Assembly (NCBI GenBank): GCA_016946835.1
Contig: JACVTC010000044.1
Span: 963,501-1,027,500 of the forward strand
DNA length: 64,000 nt
Direction: 5' to 3'
DNA from: Neocallimastix lanati (nom. inval.)
Taxonomy: Eukaryota; Neocallimastigomycota; Neocallimastigomycetes; Neocallimastigales; Neocallimastigaceae
The translations under genes were made by a program, and so were the position numbers. The notes beneath the pieces are model-generated. The model ran no database searches. It was given only the letters and a program-made list of their open reading frames with translations, and was not told where the DNA came from. This document shows positions 44,539 to 54,820 of the stretch, one piece after another (the first letter of the stretch is position 1; every line of letters begins with the position of its first letter).

Positions 44539-45615
44539 ATGTATTTATTAATGCTTTCCTATTTTAGAAATATATGTAATGGTAAAAGCATTTTCTTTTC
44601 TATTTTGATTGTTGTAGCATTAATATATGAAGTTGAAGGGAAATTTTCCAAATGTGAAAAATTAATTAAAAGCTATCATTCACAAAATACTACTAGAAAT
44701 AACGAATATTGTAATAATGATAGTATTTATGATTTTAATTTAATATGTAATGAAAATTACTCAAATTATATATTTAAAGTATGTAAGGAAGATTTAATAA
44801 GATGGTATAAAAAAAAGAAGAAAAATAATGATTTTGATATCGAAAATCCAAAGACATATAGTGAAAAGATACAATGGATGAAATTATATGATAATAGTTC
44901 TTTGAAAACACAATTATCAGATAAATACTTAGTAAGAGGTTGGATAAATGAAAAAATTGGTGAAAAATACTTAATACCATTATTAGGTGTTTGGGACTCA
45001 TTTGATGAAATAAATTTTGATTTATTACCTGATCAGTTTGTACTAAAAGCAAATCATGGAAGCCGCTTCAATATAATTGTTAAAAATAAATCAACTTTAA
45101 ATATTGAAAAAACTAAAAAAAAAATGAATAAATGGATGCGAATTAATTATGCTTTTAGTTTCGGATTTGAATTTCAATATTTGAACATTCAACCAAAAAT
45201 AATAGCTGAAAAATATATTGAAAATATTAACGGAGATGTTGATGATTATAAGGTTTTTTGTTTTAATGGTAAAGCAGAAAGTATAGCTGTTTATAGTGAT
45301 AGAAAAACAAATGTAAAAATGTCTTTTTATGACTTAAATTGGAATAAACTAGATTATACTAGTTCGTATCCTTTAAATAAAGAAATGGTTCCTAAACCAA
45401 AAAATTTAAAATTATTAATTGAATTAGCTGAAAAATTAGCGGAAGGCTTTCCTCATGTTAGAGTAGATTTTTATATCCTTAATGATAATACTATTAAATT
45501 TGGGGAAATGACTTTTAGTTCATCTAGTGGAATAGGTAGATGGAAACCTATTCAACAAAATAAAATATTTGGGGATTTAATTAAATTACCACCAAAAAAA
45601 CCATTTATTTTATAA
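44539..45615 (+). CDS. TupA-like ATP-grasp enzyme with secretory N-terminus
   Basis: 358 residues, no intron, first ATG of the open frame. After a hydrophobic N-terminus (SIFFSILIVVALIYEVEG, about residues 17-34: signal peptide or membrane anchor) and a Cys-containing stretch, the rest matches the TupA-like ATP-grasp family of bacterial capsule and polysaccharide loci: PKTYSEKIQWMKLYD, LSDKYLVRGWINEKIGEKYL, IPLLGVWDSFDEIN, LPDQFVLKANHGS, PKIIAEKYIE, DDYKVFCFNGKAE, FPHVRVDFYIL, FGEMTFSSSSG. These are the nucleotide- and substrate-binding blocks of the fold. Bacillus TupA takes part in teichuronopeptide synthesis; the true substrate here is unknown. The bacterial family, lack of introns and added secretory leader suggest horizontal transfer. 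Confidence 0.85.
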   Translation: MYLLMLSYFRNICNGKSIFFSILIVVALIYEVEGKFSKCEKLIKSYHSQNTTRNNEYCNNDSIYDFNLICNENYSNYIFKVCKEDLIRWYKKKKKNNDFDIENPKTYSEKIQWMKLYDNSSLKTQLSDKYLVRGWINEKIGEKYLIPLLGVWDSFDEINFDLLPDQFVLKANHGSRFNIIVKNKSTLNIEKTKKKMNKWMRINYAFSFGFEFQYLNIQPKIIAEKYIENINGDVDDYKVFCFNGKAESIAVYSDRKTNVKMSFYDLNWNKLDYTSSYPLNKEMVPKPKNLKLLIELAEKLAEGFPHVRVDFYILNDNTIKFGEMTFSSSSGIGRWKPIQQNKIFGDLIKLPPKKPFIL

Positions 45616-47160
45616 ATTAATTTTAATATTAAAAATTTTAAATTATTTATATATAATTAATAAAATTTATGAAAATAAATTATCTATTTATTTATTCTTA
45701 ATTAATTTCTATTTATATTTTAAAAAAAATAATTCGAATTTTTAAAAGTATATTTAGTATATATTGTTATATTATTGAATATTGAAATAAAAATTTATAT
45801 TAATAAAAAAAATTATTTATTTTTAGTATTTTTTTTATTTTATTTCTTATTTATAAATAAAGAATTGTTATATTGCATAAATTTTTAAATTTTTCATTAA
45901 TTAAATAAAGTTATAATAAGAATTTTAAAGAGAAACTAGAAATAATATAAATTAAAAATTAATAAATTAATAATATTAACTATAAAACTGATTTTAAAAA
46001 TAAGTATAAATAAAATTTAAAATTTTATTTAAAATTTAATAATATATCTTTTTTATTTCTATACTTGATATAAAAAAATAAATTTATAAATAAACTTTTT
46101 TTAAAGTTCATTTTTTGTAAAATAATAATTAATTATAATTTTTTTATCTATTACTAATTGACAAAATTAAATTATATATAATCTCTAATCCATGATAGTT
46201 ATTGCAATTAGAAAGTTCACACAGACAGTTATAACTTCTTCTTCAAAACTTTATTCCTCAAACATATTCAGTTACAATATAGCAAGTATTTAAAGGTCTA
46301 TTTAAATACTTTTTAAAAGAGAAATAATTTTTTTTGTTATAAATAATTTTATTAATATTTTTATATTTATTCTTATGAAAATTCTTTCAATATATTATAA
46401 TATTTTAATAAAAAATTTCATATATTAATGAAGCCAAAAAAAGAAGATAAAAAATAATTAATTTATAAAATTTATTTAAATTTTTTAATATATTCAAATT
46501 TCAATAAATAATTATTCCTTTTAAAAAAAATATAATTCCATTAAAAAAAATTAATTTTTAATATTACTTTTCATTTATTAGTATATTTTTTAAGAATAGA
46601 ACGAAGAAAACTTTTTTTTTATAAAACTTTCATATATGAATAATATTTATTAAACTAATTGATTGGTTATTATAAATCAAAATATAGTAATTATATTTTT
46701 GACAATTTTTAATAACTATACTTTAATTTATTTCCATTAATTAAATAAATTAAGACTTTCTACTTATTTAATTAATATTTATTTGAAAAAAGAATTTATA
46801 AATTTTTATTTTATATTTCATTTTTACAATTCATAGCTGTACCTTTTTTTTTAAAAAAAAATAAAAATAAAATCTCATCATAAATTGAACTTCGTTTATA
46901 TTCAACATATAATTAAATATATTTTATATTATTTAAAGCATTTATTTAAAAATTAATTAATTATGATGTTATTTTATTAATAATATATATATATTTTTTA
47001 ATAATAATTAAATATTATTATAATTATATATATTACATTTACACAAAATAAATAATATAAATAATAATAATAAAATAAAATAAAATAAAATAAAAATAAA
47101 TTAAAGTATTAATAATTATAGTTTTTTCTTATAAGAAAAAATTAAAAAAAATATGGTAAT
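45616..47160. other. AT-rich spacer between TupA-like and GT2 genes
   Basis: No coding sequence seen. One slightly G/C-richer island at 46180-46290 has no readable frame or repeat partner. The two flanking genes converge here, so both terminators must lie in it. Confidence 0.6.
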
Positions 47161-47922
47161 TTATAAATTTTCTTTTCTATTCTTTAAATTTTTATTTTTT
47201 CTTTTAAATTTTTTATAGGCAATATTATCAAATATTTTTAAAACTCCTTCTGAAAAATTTCTGAGCGATCCTGTTCTTCTCTTATAATAATAATATATTC
47301 CTTCATCAGGTAAATTCAGAACTTTTGGATTATATTTATAAGCTAACACATTAAAGGCATAGTCATTTCCTTTTATCAATTTTTCATTATATCTAATATT
47401 ATTATCGTTTAAAAACTCTTTTCTCCAAATTGAATCGTAAATTGACCAATGCTGTTTATATTTTTTTTGATAATAATATTTAGAATTATTAGTACCAAGT
47501 ACAAATTGACCCACAACAATATCATAATCATTTGAATTTTGAAGTAGATTTTCATAAAATCTTTCATCAATATAGTCATCACTGTCAACAAAACCAATAA
47601 ATTCTCCTATTGAATTTTCAATTCCTGCGTTTCTTGCAGCGCTAGCACCTTTATTTTTTTCAAAATGAATAATTTTAACTCTGTTATCAATCATTTTAAA
47701 CTTTTCTAATATTTCCATGGAATTATCTATTGATCCATCATCAACACAAATTAATTCAAAATCTTTAAAAGTTTGATTCAATATTGAATTTATACACCTA
47801 TCCAAGTATAATGCTGTGTTATAAACTGGCACAACAATTGATAAAGGTAATGCATAAATATTCTTTATAAATATTTCTAAATATAATAAAGTAATTAAAA
47901 ATACTTTCATTAATAAATTCAT
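47161..47922 (-). CDS. GT2 (GT-A fold) glycosyltransferase with signal sequence
   Basis: 253 residues. An N-terminal hydrophobic stretch (about residues 1-22, ending IYA, a possible cleavage site) precedes a family 2 glycosyltransferase: LSIVVPVYNT (27-36), LICVDDGSIDNS (57-68), KGASAARNAG (91-100), GFVDSDDYID (110-119, the DxD metal/sugar-nucleotide site), then a C-terminal part with SIWRKEFL, YAFNVLAYKY and YYYYKRRTGS. This type is common in bacterial capsule and O-antigen loci, where the protein usually starts at the SIVVPVYN strand with no leader. Here it would act in the secretory pathway. Sugar donor and acceptor are not predictable. A broken paralogue lies at 39963-40649. Confidence 0.87.
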   Translation of the reverse strand: MNLLMKVFLITLLYLEIFIKNIYALPLSIVVPVYNTALYLDRCINSILNQTFKDFELICVDDGSIDNSMEILEKFKMIDNRVKIIHFEKNKGASAARNAGIENSIGEFIGFVDSDDYIDERFYENLLQNSNDYDIVVGQFVLGTNNSKYYYQKKYKQHWSIYDSIWRKEFLNDNNIRYNEKLIKGNDYAFNVLAYKYNPKVLNLPDEGIYYYYKRRTGSLRNFSEGVLKIFDNIAYKKFKRKNKNLKNRKENL

Positions 47923-48904
47923 TTTTTTAATTTTTAATTACCAACAATTTTTATTTAGTATATATATATTTTTTTTTATTTTTATATTTCAAAAATAAAA
48001 TAAAGTTATATATGTTTTAATATTTTTAATAAATAATTTTAATTTTTTAATTAATTGAAATATTAAAATTGTTATTAAAAAATTAATAAAAAAACTATTT
48101 AATAATTTATTAAAATTTTATATGTTTCATATAAATTTTTTATAATTATTTTCATAAAAAATATTTAATTAAAAAAAATTAAAATTAAATATTATTTTTA
48201 TTATTTTTTTTAATATATATTATTATTAAAGAGTAATAAATCACTTACGAGAAAATTTTGTTTTTTCTAAATATACAAAAATATTAAAATTTATTAAAAT
48301 AATGTTAAAAATTTTTGTATGCTTTTTATTAAATAGCTGCTTATTGTTTATGTATATTAAAGGTGTATAACTAAAATACATTTTAAGTAATTATAATATA
48401 TAATGTAATTATTTAGTTATAAAATTTTAATAATTATGTGTTTAAATTTTTTAAATTTATATATTTCTTTTATATACATGTTATTATAAAAAAAAAATTT
48501 ATTTAATTAGAGATATAAAATTGAAAAACAAAATCTATTATATTTTTATATTTAATATAATAATTAATTTTTTAAAGGAAAAAATGTTATTTTAAATATA
48601 ATTTTTATTAATTGTGAAAGTATATAGAATATTTTGGAAATTAACTTGTATTTTAATTACTTAAATTTTTATTTTACAATTTATGTTTAGTGAAAATTAA
48701 TTTATAAATAATTAAATATGATTTAAATTATTTTTATTTTTATTTCAATTCATTTATTTTTATAATAAATAAATAAGAATAAATTATAAAAAAATTATTC
48801 TAATAAAATTTTTTAATTATAATTTTAATTTACACTACATATAAGCAAACAATACCTTATAATCTACAAATAATATTACAGAACTTTTTACCTGTACCTT
48901 AATA
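47923..48904. other. AT-rich spacer
   Basis: No ORF, repeat or RNA gene is visible; upstream region of the minus-strand GT2 gene on its left side. Confidence 0.6.
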
Positions 48905-50345
48905 AATTCTATAAAAGCAATATGATTCCTAATTAAGCGGTCAATTTTAGAATGATGCAATTTTAATAATTAATTATATTTAACATAATGTTCATCATAA
49001 GTGTATAAAATTTAAAATTCTTTATGAATAATTTAAAGACAAAAAGTTAATTTTTTAGAAATAAAAGTATTTGAATACTACTTTTTTTTAATTTAACATC
49101 ACTTAGGTCTAAATTTGATAATAATTTAAACAAGGTATATTTCTAGGATACTCTGATAATTAATAGTCTACTATATATTAGAAAAAGCAAGTAATAAAAT
49201 AATTTTTATCTAAATCAGGGGCTTTTTCGAATCTAATCTAAAAAATAGTTATTTTGACAAATTCCATCTGAAATTTAGTATTTTAAATTTCTATAACTAT
49301 ATCAGGGAAGTGAATACTTATTACAATAATAATACATATGATATCAATGATCAGCATATATTAAATAAAATAAATTATCCCATTAATTGAAATTAATTTA
49401 GGCTTCAAAATTTCCCCAATTATTCAATAATATTAAAACATTATGAAAACAATTTAAATGAACACATAATTAATAAAAATAGTAATAATACTAAAAAAAT
49501 AACACGAAATACGACAATTATAATATTAATTTTAAAATTAGTATTAATTTTAATTAAAATAATAATAGTAACAGAAATTATAAAAAAAGTAATAATAATT
49601 ATAGTAGTATTTATAAAAACTATAATAATGAAATAATTTATGAAAATAGTGAAATAAAAATTAAAACAACATTATATTCATCAACAATGAAAATAATTAT
49701 AGATAAATAATTAATGACAATATAAATAATAAATAATTAATTAAAATAAAATTAATAATTATAATAAAAAAGTAATAAAATAAAAATTGTAATAATTAAT
49801 AATAGTTTTAATTTTTATAATTATAATATAATTACAATTGAAATGATAATTTTGAGCATTTATTAAAAGAAATTAATAAATATCCAAAAAAAAAAAAAAA
49901 AAAAAAAACATTTTAAAAGGCTAAACAATAATATTAATATAACTAATAATGATACATTCAACTGATTAATTTAATAAAGAATAAAAATGTTAAAATTATA
50001 TAAATAATTTAATTAATTAATATAAAAGAATGAATTGATGCTGTAAATGAAGAATTAAATTGTTTGAAAAATCTAAATGTATTTGAAATAATTATTTATT
50101 TACCAATAAACACTAATGAATTAATTTCAAGATGAATTTTTAAATATATAAGACACTCGAATGGTAAAATAGAAAAAAGAAAGGCAATACTGGACGTAAC
50201 AGGATTTAATCAAAAAATGTGTATTAATTTTTTTGAAGTTTTTCAACAAGAATTGAAATGTGATCAAATTCAAATTTTAAATTCAGTTGACACTAAAGAA
50301 TTTCCTTAGCATATAATAAATTGATGTAAATAATACTTAAATAAA
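48905..50345 (+). pseudogene. Decayed copia pol: integrase C-terminus, linker, RT start
   Basis: Pieces in copia order: SGQF-stop-NDA (integrase FW site with TAG for Trp, 48948-48950), VHHKCIKFKI, SLRSKFDNNLNKVYFLGYSD, a heavily mutated Asn-rich linker (49420-50020), then E-stop-IDAVNEELNCLKNLNVFEII and ISR-stop-IFKYIRHSNGKIEKRK (TGA for Trp at 50031 and 50133), LDVTGFNQKMCINFFEVF. Older than elements A and A2. No LTR is assigned to it; its right end may have been removed by the family C element at 51015. Confidence 0.75.
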
Positions 50346-51014
50346 TGTAAATTAAATGAATATACAACAAAGAATTCTTCTCCAATAAAATATATCCAAT
50401 TAAAATTTAAGAAATAATGTAATAAATTTCAAAAAGAAAGAAATCTTAAAAACTTTATGAGCTATAATTAAATTATCACAAAAAAAATAAATATAAATAT
50501 ATATATCAAAGCTATTTTTAAAAATTTAATTAATAATAATAATAAATAATTAAAAATTATTTAAATAATAAACATATATAAATACATAATTATATTTTTT
50601 TCATCCATAAATAATAAAAAGAAATTCATATAATAAACCAATTTAAAGTTAAATTGTAAAAAAGCAGGAAAATACTTGAATGAAGTTCAATTTTACTTTC
50701 TTTAGTTGAAATGAGGTTTAGAGTTTTTTTATTTCTTATTTAGGAACTAGTAATAATAAAAACCATAAAAATAAAAAAGAAGAAAGTTCAGAATTTAAAA
50801 ATGTTTTTAAGAGTTATGAAAATTACAATAACACTAATAAAACCAATATATTTTACTTTTGTGTTCAATAACGATTTTTCATGATTTATTGAAACATACT
50901 TTGCTAATAAAATTATGAAATATATTATTAGAAATAAGTTAATTAATAGCTCTAAACAGATTATTATTTAATTTTTTAAAAAACTTTTAATGAAGAAGCA
51001 GAATTAGAAGAATA
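50346..51014. other. AT-rich region, possible further pol decay
   Basis: Short readable pieces on the plus strand (for example the last codons before 51014, NEEAELEEYV) but nothing that can be assigned; may be the end of the preceding copia remnant. Confidence 0.4.
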
Positions 51015-51223
51015 TGTACAAGAGATAAATCTCATTTTTTATTATATAAGAATAAAGAATAGTATATATACATAATTTTATACTTTTTTATGGTATTTAT
51101 AGTTAATATAATATGTGGCTATTTGTTACTATTAGTCACATATCTTATACTAATATATTAATTTATATAACATTACTCCTTTAAATAATATAACTATAAA
51201 TCTTAATATTTTTGTTTCTAACA
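51015..51223 (-). repeat. 3' LTR of family C element C1
   Basis: About 209 bp; aligns to 54610-54820 with scattered substitutions, thus older than element A. Confidence 0.8.
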
Positions 51224-51257
51224 TTCCCCCTCAAATCTAACTTTGGGTGAAAGTTAG
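51224..51257 (-). promoter_or_regulatory. Polypurine tract and adjoining stem-loop of family C
   Basis: GAGGGGGAA on the minus strand abuts the TGTTAGA LTR start. An 8-bp perfect stem (CTAACTTT 51237-51244 with AAAGTTAG 51250-51257) sits directly upstream, in the same position as the stem in element A. Confidence 0.75.
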
Positions 51258-51643
51258 AGTTGAAGAGAAATATTGCAAATGTATTACTATATAAAATAAT
51301 ATTTTTTTTTTTTTTTTAATAATAATAATACAAATAACATATTATAAAGTACATGAAAAAGACTTATTTTATTTTTATATGTAAACAAAAGAAATTATTT
51401 TTATATATTTTAGATTCTAACGTTTCCCCTTACTTTCAAATTGGATTGGAGTTATTTTTTTATTATTACTATTATTTATTAATCTTTCTTTACTTAAATT
51501 ATTATTATGTCTTTTTATCTTATTTTATTATTACTTTTATTTTTTTATTTATATGAATCACTTTCTGGGAAATAATTTATTGTTTGATGATAAAAATATT
51601 CATAGAATCATATAAAGATTGAAGGTAATTTGGTATATCAGCC
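51258..51643. other. AT-rich segment inside element C1
   Basis: Contains a second string resembling an LTR/polypurine junction (TTCTAACGTTTCCCCTTACT near 51415), possibly from a further element fragment. The 67-codon plus-strand frame here is Tyr/Phe/Leu-rich A/T noise. Confidence 0.4.
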
Positions 51644-52275
51644 TTACCCTTCTTCTAATAATTCAATATTTTTAATAACTTCTTCACATAATAATTCATA
51701 TTTATCCTTCTTTATTTTATAAAATTGTTTATGTTCCCTTAATATTGAGGTAGCACGTCTACATTCTTGAATGCCATTAATTTCGGTACTTAATCTTTAT
51801 TTTGTTTGAGCTATCATTTTAGTAGTAATATCCATTTTAGTACAAACATTATTATAATTGTAAACAGAATCTTCGGCATCACGAATAGCTTTATCTAAGA
51901 AAGTTTTAGCAATTCATGGAAGTTTTCCATAGCTGATAAGTATAAATAATCAATAACTTTAGAACTTGAACTTAAAGAATAACTAAAAAGATTTATCCTT
52001 TTTTTTTTTTTTTTTTTTATAAAATATCTTTATCTCCTTTTAATTTTGCATCTTTAGATATAAAGGCAAATTGGTTTTGTTCGTTTATAGTAGTTTTCAT
52101 ACAATTAATCATTTTTTTTTATATTGTCTTCGGTTGTTTGATATATTTCTTCAATCTATTAAGTATATTAATAGTTGTATCAACCTTTGGATCAACAGTT
52201 TTAACTGGTTAGAAAAAGCCAAACTGAGCGTTAACTTGCTCTTTAAAAGCTTGATTAAAGCAAGCTGAAAATAAA
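51644..52275 (-). pseudogene. Coiled-coil (BAR-like) protein pseudogene inside element C1
   Basis: Minus-strand reading begins FNQAFKEQVNAQFGF, then VKTVDPKVDTTINILNRLKK, KTTINEQNQFAFISKDAKLK, a poly-T interruption, DKAIRDAEDSVYNYNNVCTK, MDITTKMIAQTK, a TAA, RLSTEINGIQECRRATSILR and EHKQFYKIKKDKYELLCEEV, ending at TAA 51644-51646. The heptad pattern and length resemble a BAR/sorting-nexin helical domain, but this is only an impression. Stops and frame changes are present. A shorter homologue lies at 39797-39960, also next to a family C leader. Confidence 0.5.
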
Positions 52276-53020
52276 TAAAAAAAAAAAATTACAAAACTAT
52301 AACAATATATAATTTATAATATTGGTTTATTGTTGATTATTACATTTATACTAATAATTTTTTTATTTTATATAAATATTGATTATATTGGTTTATTGTT
52401 GATTATTAAGTTTATACTAAATTTTTTTTTTATTATATATATATACATATATATTGATTATATTAAGAGTATTGTATATAGCTGTATTTAAATAATGTGT
52501 GTTTTTTATTATTATTATTATTTTTTTTTTATTTTTTTTTTTTTTATTTTACTAATTATAAATAATAAAATTTAATTCATTTGATAAAATGCTGTATTTG
52601 TCATCATGTATTACTAGAATATCTCCATTAAATTAATTATTATTTTTATGAAATAAATATAACACTGTTTCAAAATCTACAACGCATTTGTCATTTGTTA
52701 GTTTGAAGTAATATCTTTTAAATAATAATAAATTGCGAAGGATAAACGTAACTTCTTATTTTCAATAATATTAAAACACCATTACGAAGATTCATCGGAT
52801 GAATGAGTTAATTTCATAAAAAATCTTTCTCAAAAAATCTTTTATTGGTAAATGTATTTATTGGTTATAAAATACCTCTAAATCTATTCATAGGTTTTCT
52901 GGTATTAGTGATCATATTTTTAATAGCATTTAAATCTCCTTCTTCTTTTTTATATATAAATATATATATGATTCCCATTTATAATTAGATGTTAAGCATT
53001 GATTTGAAGAATAATAAATA
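52276..53020 (-). other. Decayed coding sequence and poly-T spacer in element C1
   Basis: On the minus strand, about 52560-52740 reads KLTNDKCVVDFETVLYLFHK and DILVIHDDKYSILSNELNFI, and 52830-52950 reads EEGDLNAIKNMITNTRKPMN. Both look like coding relics; no family recognised. The rest is A/T-rich with T runs. Confidence 0.4.
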
Positions 53021-54084
53021 ATTCAAATAATATATTTTAAATTATTTTATATAGATTATCTAAATGTAATCTTCCCTATTATTGTTAATGATATATATAA
53101 ATGGATTTTTTATGAATAAATATGTTTAAAAAAAATATATAAATATTTTAAATATCAAGTTTCGAGATTTAACAAAATTTAGATTAATAAATGATAGATT
53201 AGATTTTTATAAATATTGTATATTATTAATATAATTTTTTTTAAAAAAAATTTTAAATTGTTATTAAAATTGATAGATTGGATTAAATATTATTGATTAA
53301 AGTTTAGCAAAAATAATATTATTGATTGAATTTAATTTAATTTTAATTTAATAAAACATTAATTAATATTATTTTTAATGGATTGATATAATTGGACATT
53401 TTAAAATTATTATAAATTAAAATTTGAAATATATTAAATAAAAATGAATATTATAATAAATTAAAATTTTATATTATAAAAGTTTTATTTAATTAATTTC
53501 TCGGATACTCTAATTTTAATTTATTTCTTGAACATTATTTATTAAAATTTTAGTGTAAAACTTTAATTATTAAAATTTCTATTATTATATTTTCTGTGGA
53601 TTGTTTCTAGTTTCAACATTAATTATTTGTTAATTTTTCTTAATGGTATTTTATTGTATATTAAAAATTAAGTTAATTCATAATATATGTATATTATATC
53701 TTTTATATTATTTTGAATTGTATAATGTTAGAACGGATTTTGTGTGTGAGGATATATTATTTAATATTTAATAATTTTATTATTTTATTATTTATATATT
53801 TTATTAATATTAAAAATAAATTATGTTTATATTATATATTAATGTTAATATTAATTTTTTTACAAATCATTTTTCTTTGTCTCTTTTTCAATTAGTTGTT
53901 AATTTTTTATTTTATGTGTTTCATTAATATTTAGTTAAAAATAGTTATTATTAATTAGCTTGAATAAACAGATTATTTGTAATTGATAATTCTTAGTCTT
54001 AATAACTTAAAATGACTATTATTTTAAATTTAATTATTTAAAACTTCACTAGTTAGACTATTATTTTTATTTTTATTTTCTATT

Positions 54085-54290
54085 ATTTTCAATTTAGTTA
54101 ATCTAGTTGACAATCATTTTATAGTTAATTATTTGCAACTTAGATAAACTAATCGGCAATTATTTTTATTGTTAATCAACCTAGCTAGTTGACAATTATT
54201 TTTATTCTATTATCAATTATTCACAACTTAGCTGGTTAACATTTATTTTTTATTTTCAATAATTCTCAACTTAGATAGACTAATTGACTA
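54085..54290. repeat. Leader hairpin array of family C
   Basis: Five diverged tandem units, each a short palindrome such as CAAC-CTAGCTA-GTTG followed by ACAATTATTTTT-type spacers. Placed between PBS and interior, as in families A and B. Confidence 0.7.
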
Positions 54291-54564
54291 TTATTTTATT
54301 TTAATATTTTCTTTTTATCCATTTATATGTATATGTATTTATATTATTTTTTTTTTATTTTTAGAAAAAAATTAATAATAACTATACACTATTACAATAA
54401 GCATTTTATTTTAAATTTTATATCCTTAACATTCTCACAATTGTTCTGTAATGTTGGTTATTACGTTTTGTTTCTATAATAAATTTTATAAAAATAATAA
54501 AAAAATATATTTTTATTAGTTTGATTATTAATGATAAAATGATTTTATATTTTATATATTTCAA

Positions 54565-54609
54565 CTTAGCTTTATTGATAGCTCAACTGAAGAGTTGAGA
54601 CTCTTAATC
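54565..54609 (-). promoter_or_regulatory. Primer-binding site of family C with adjoining hairpin
   Basis: GATTAAGAGTCTCA (54596-54609, minus strand) directly after the 5' LTR, then CTCAACT-CTTC-AGTTGAG, a 7-bp hairpin. Same core as families A and B. Confidence 0.75.
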
Positions 54610-54820
54610 TGTTAAAAGTATAAATCTCTTTTTTTTTATTATATAAGAATAAAGAATAGTATATGTACATATTTTTATACTTCTTTATGGTATTTATAGT
54701 AAAAATAATATGTGGCTTTTTGTTACTATTGGTCACATATCTTACACTAATATATTAATTTATATAACATTACTCCTTTAAATAATATAACTATAAATCT
54801 TAATATTTTTGTTTCTAAAA
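54610..54820 (-). repeat. 5' LTR of family C element C1
   Basis: About 211 bp; ends TGTTAAAAGT / GTTTCTAAAA in the plus reading, the last bases diverged from the TCTAACA of the 3' LTR. Confidence 0.8.

Larger units (their letters stand above)
51015..54820 (-). mobile_element. Family C LTR element (copy C1), non-autonomous
   Basis: LTRs of about 210 bp at 54610-54820 (5') and 51015-51223 (3') in the same orientation, both with CTATAAATACCATAAARAAGTAT and GGAGTAATGTTATATAAATT on the minus strand. A PBS (54596-54609) follows the 5' LTR and a polypurine tract GAGGGGGAA precedes the 3' LTR. The interior is only 3.4 kb and has no recognisable gag or pol: a leader with a hairpin array, decayed coding sequence, and a coiled-coil pseudogene. 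No target duplication is obvious (GAATA versus TATTA), so the ends may have recombined or decayed. The leader matches 37704-39120 in inverted orientation. Confidence 0.75.

Noticed and set aside
40698-50135. Alternative genetic code (TGA = Trp, TAA/TAG = Gln)
   Set aside because: Stops of this kind occur only in fragments that also have frameshifts and truncations. The intact genes use TGG for Trp and end at normal stops, so decay explains them better.
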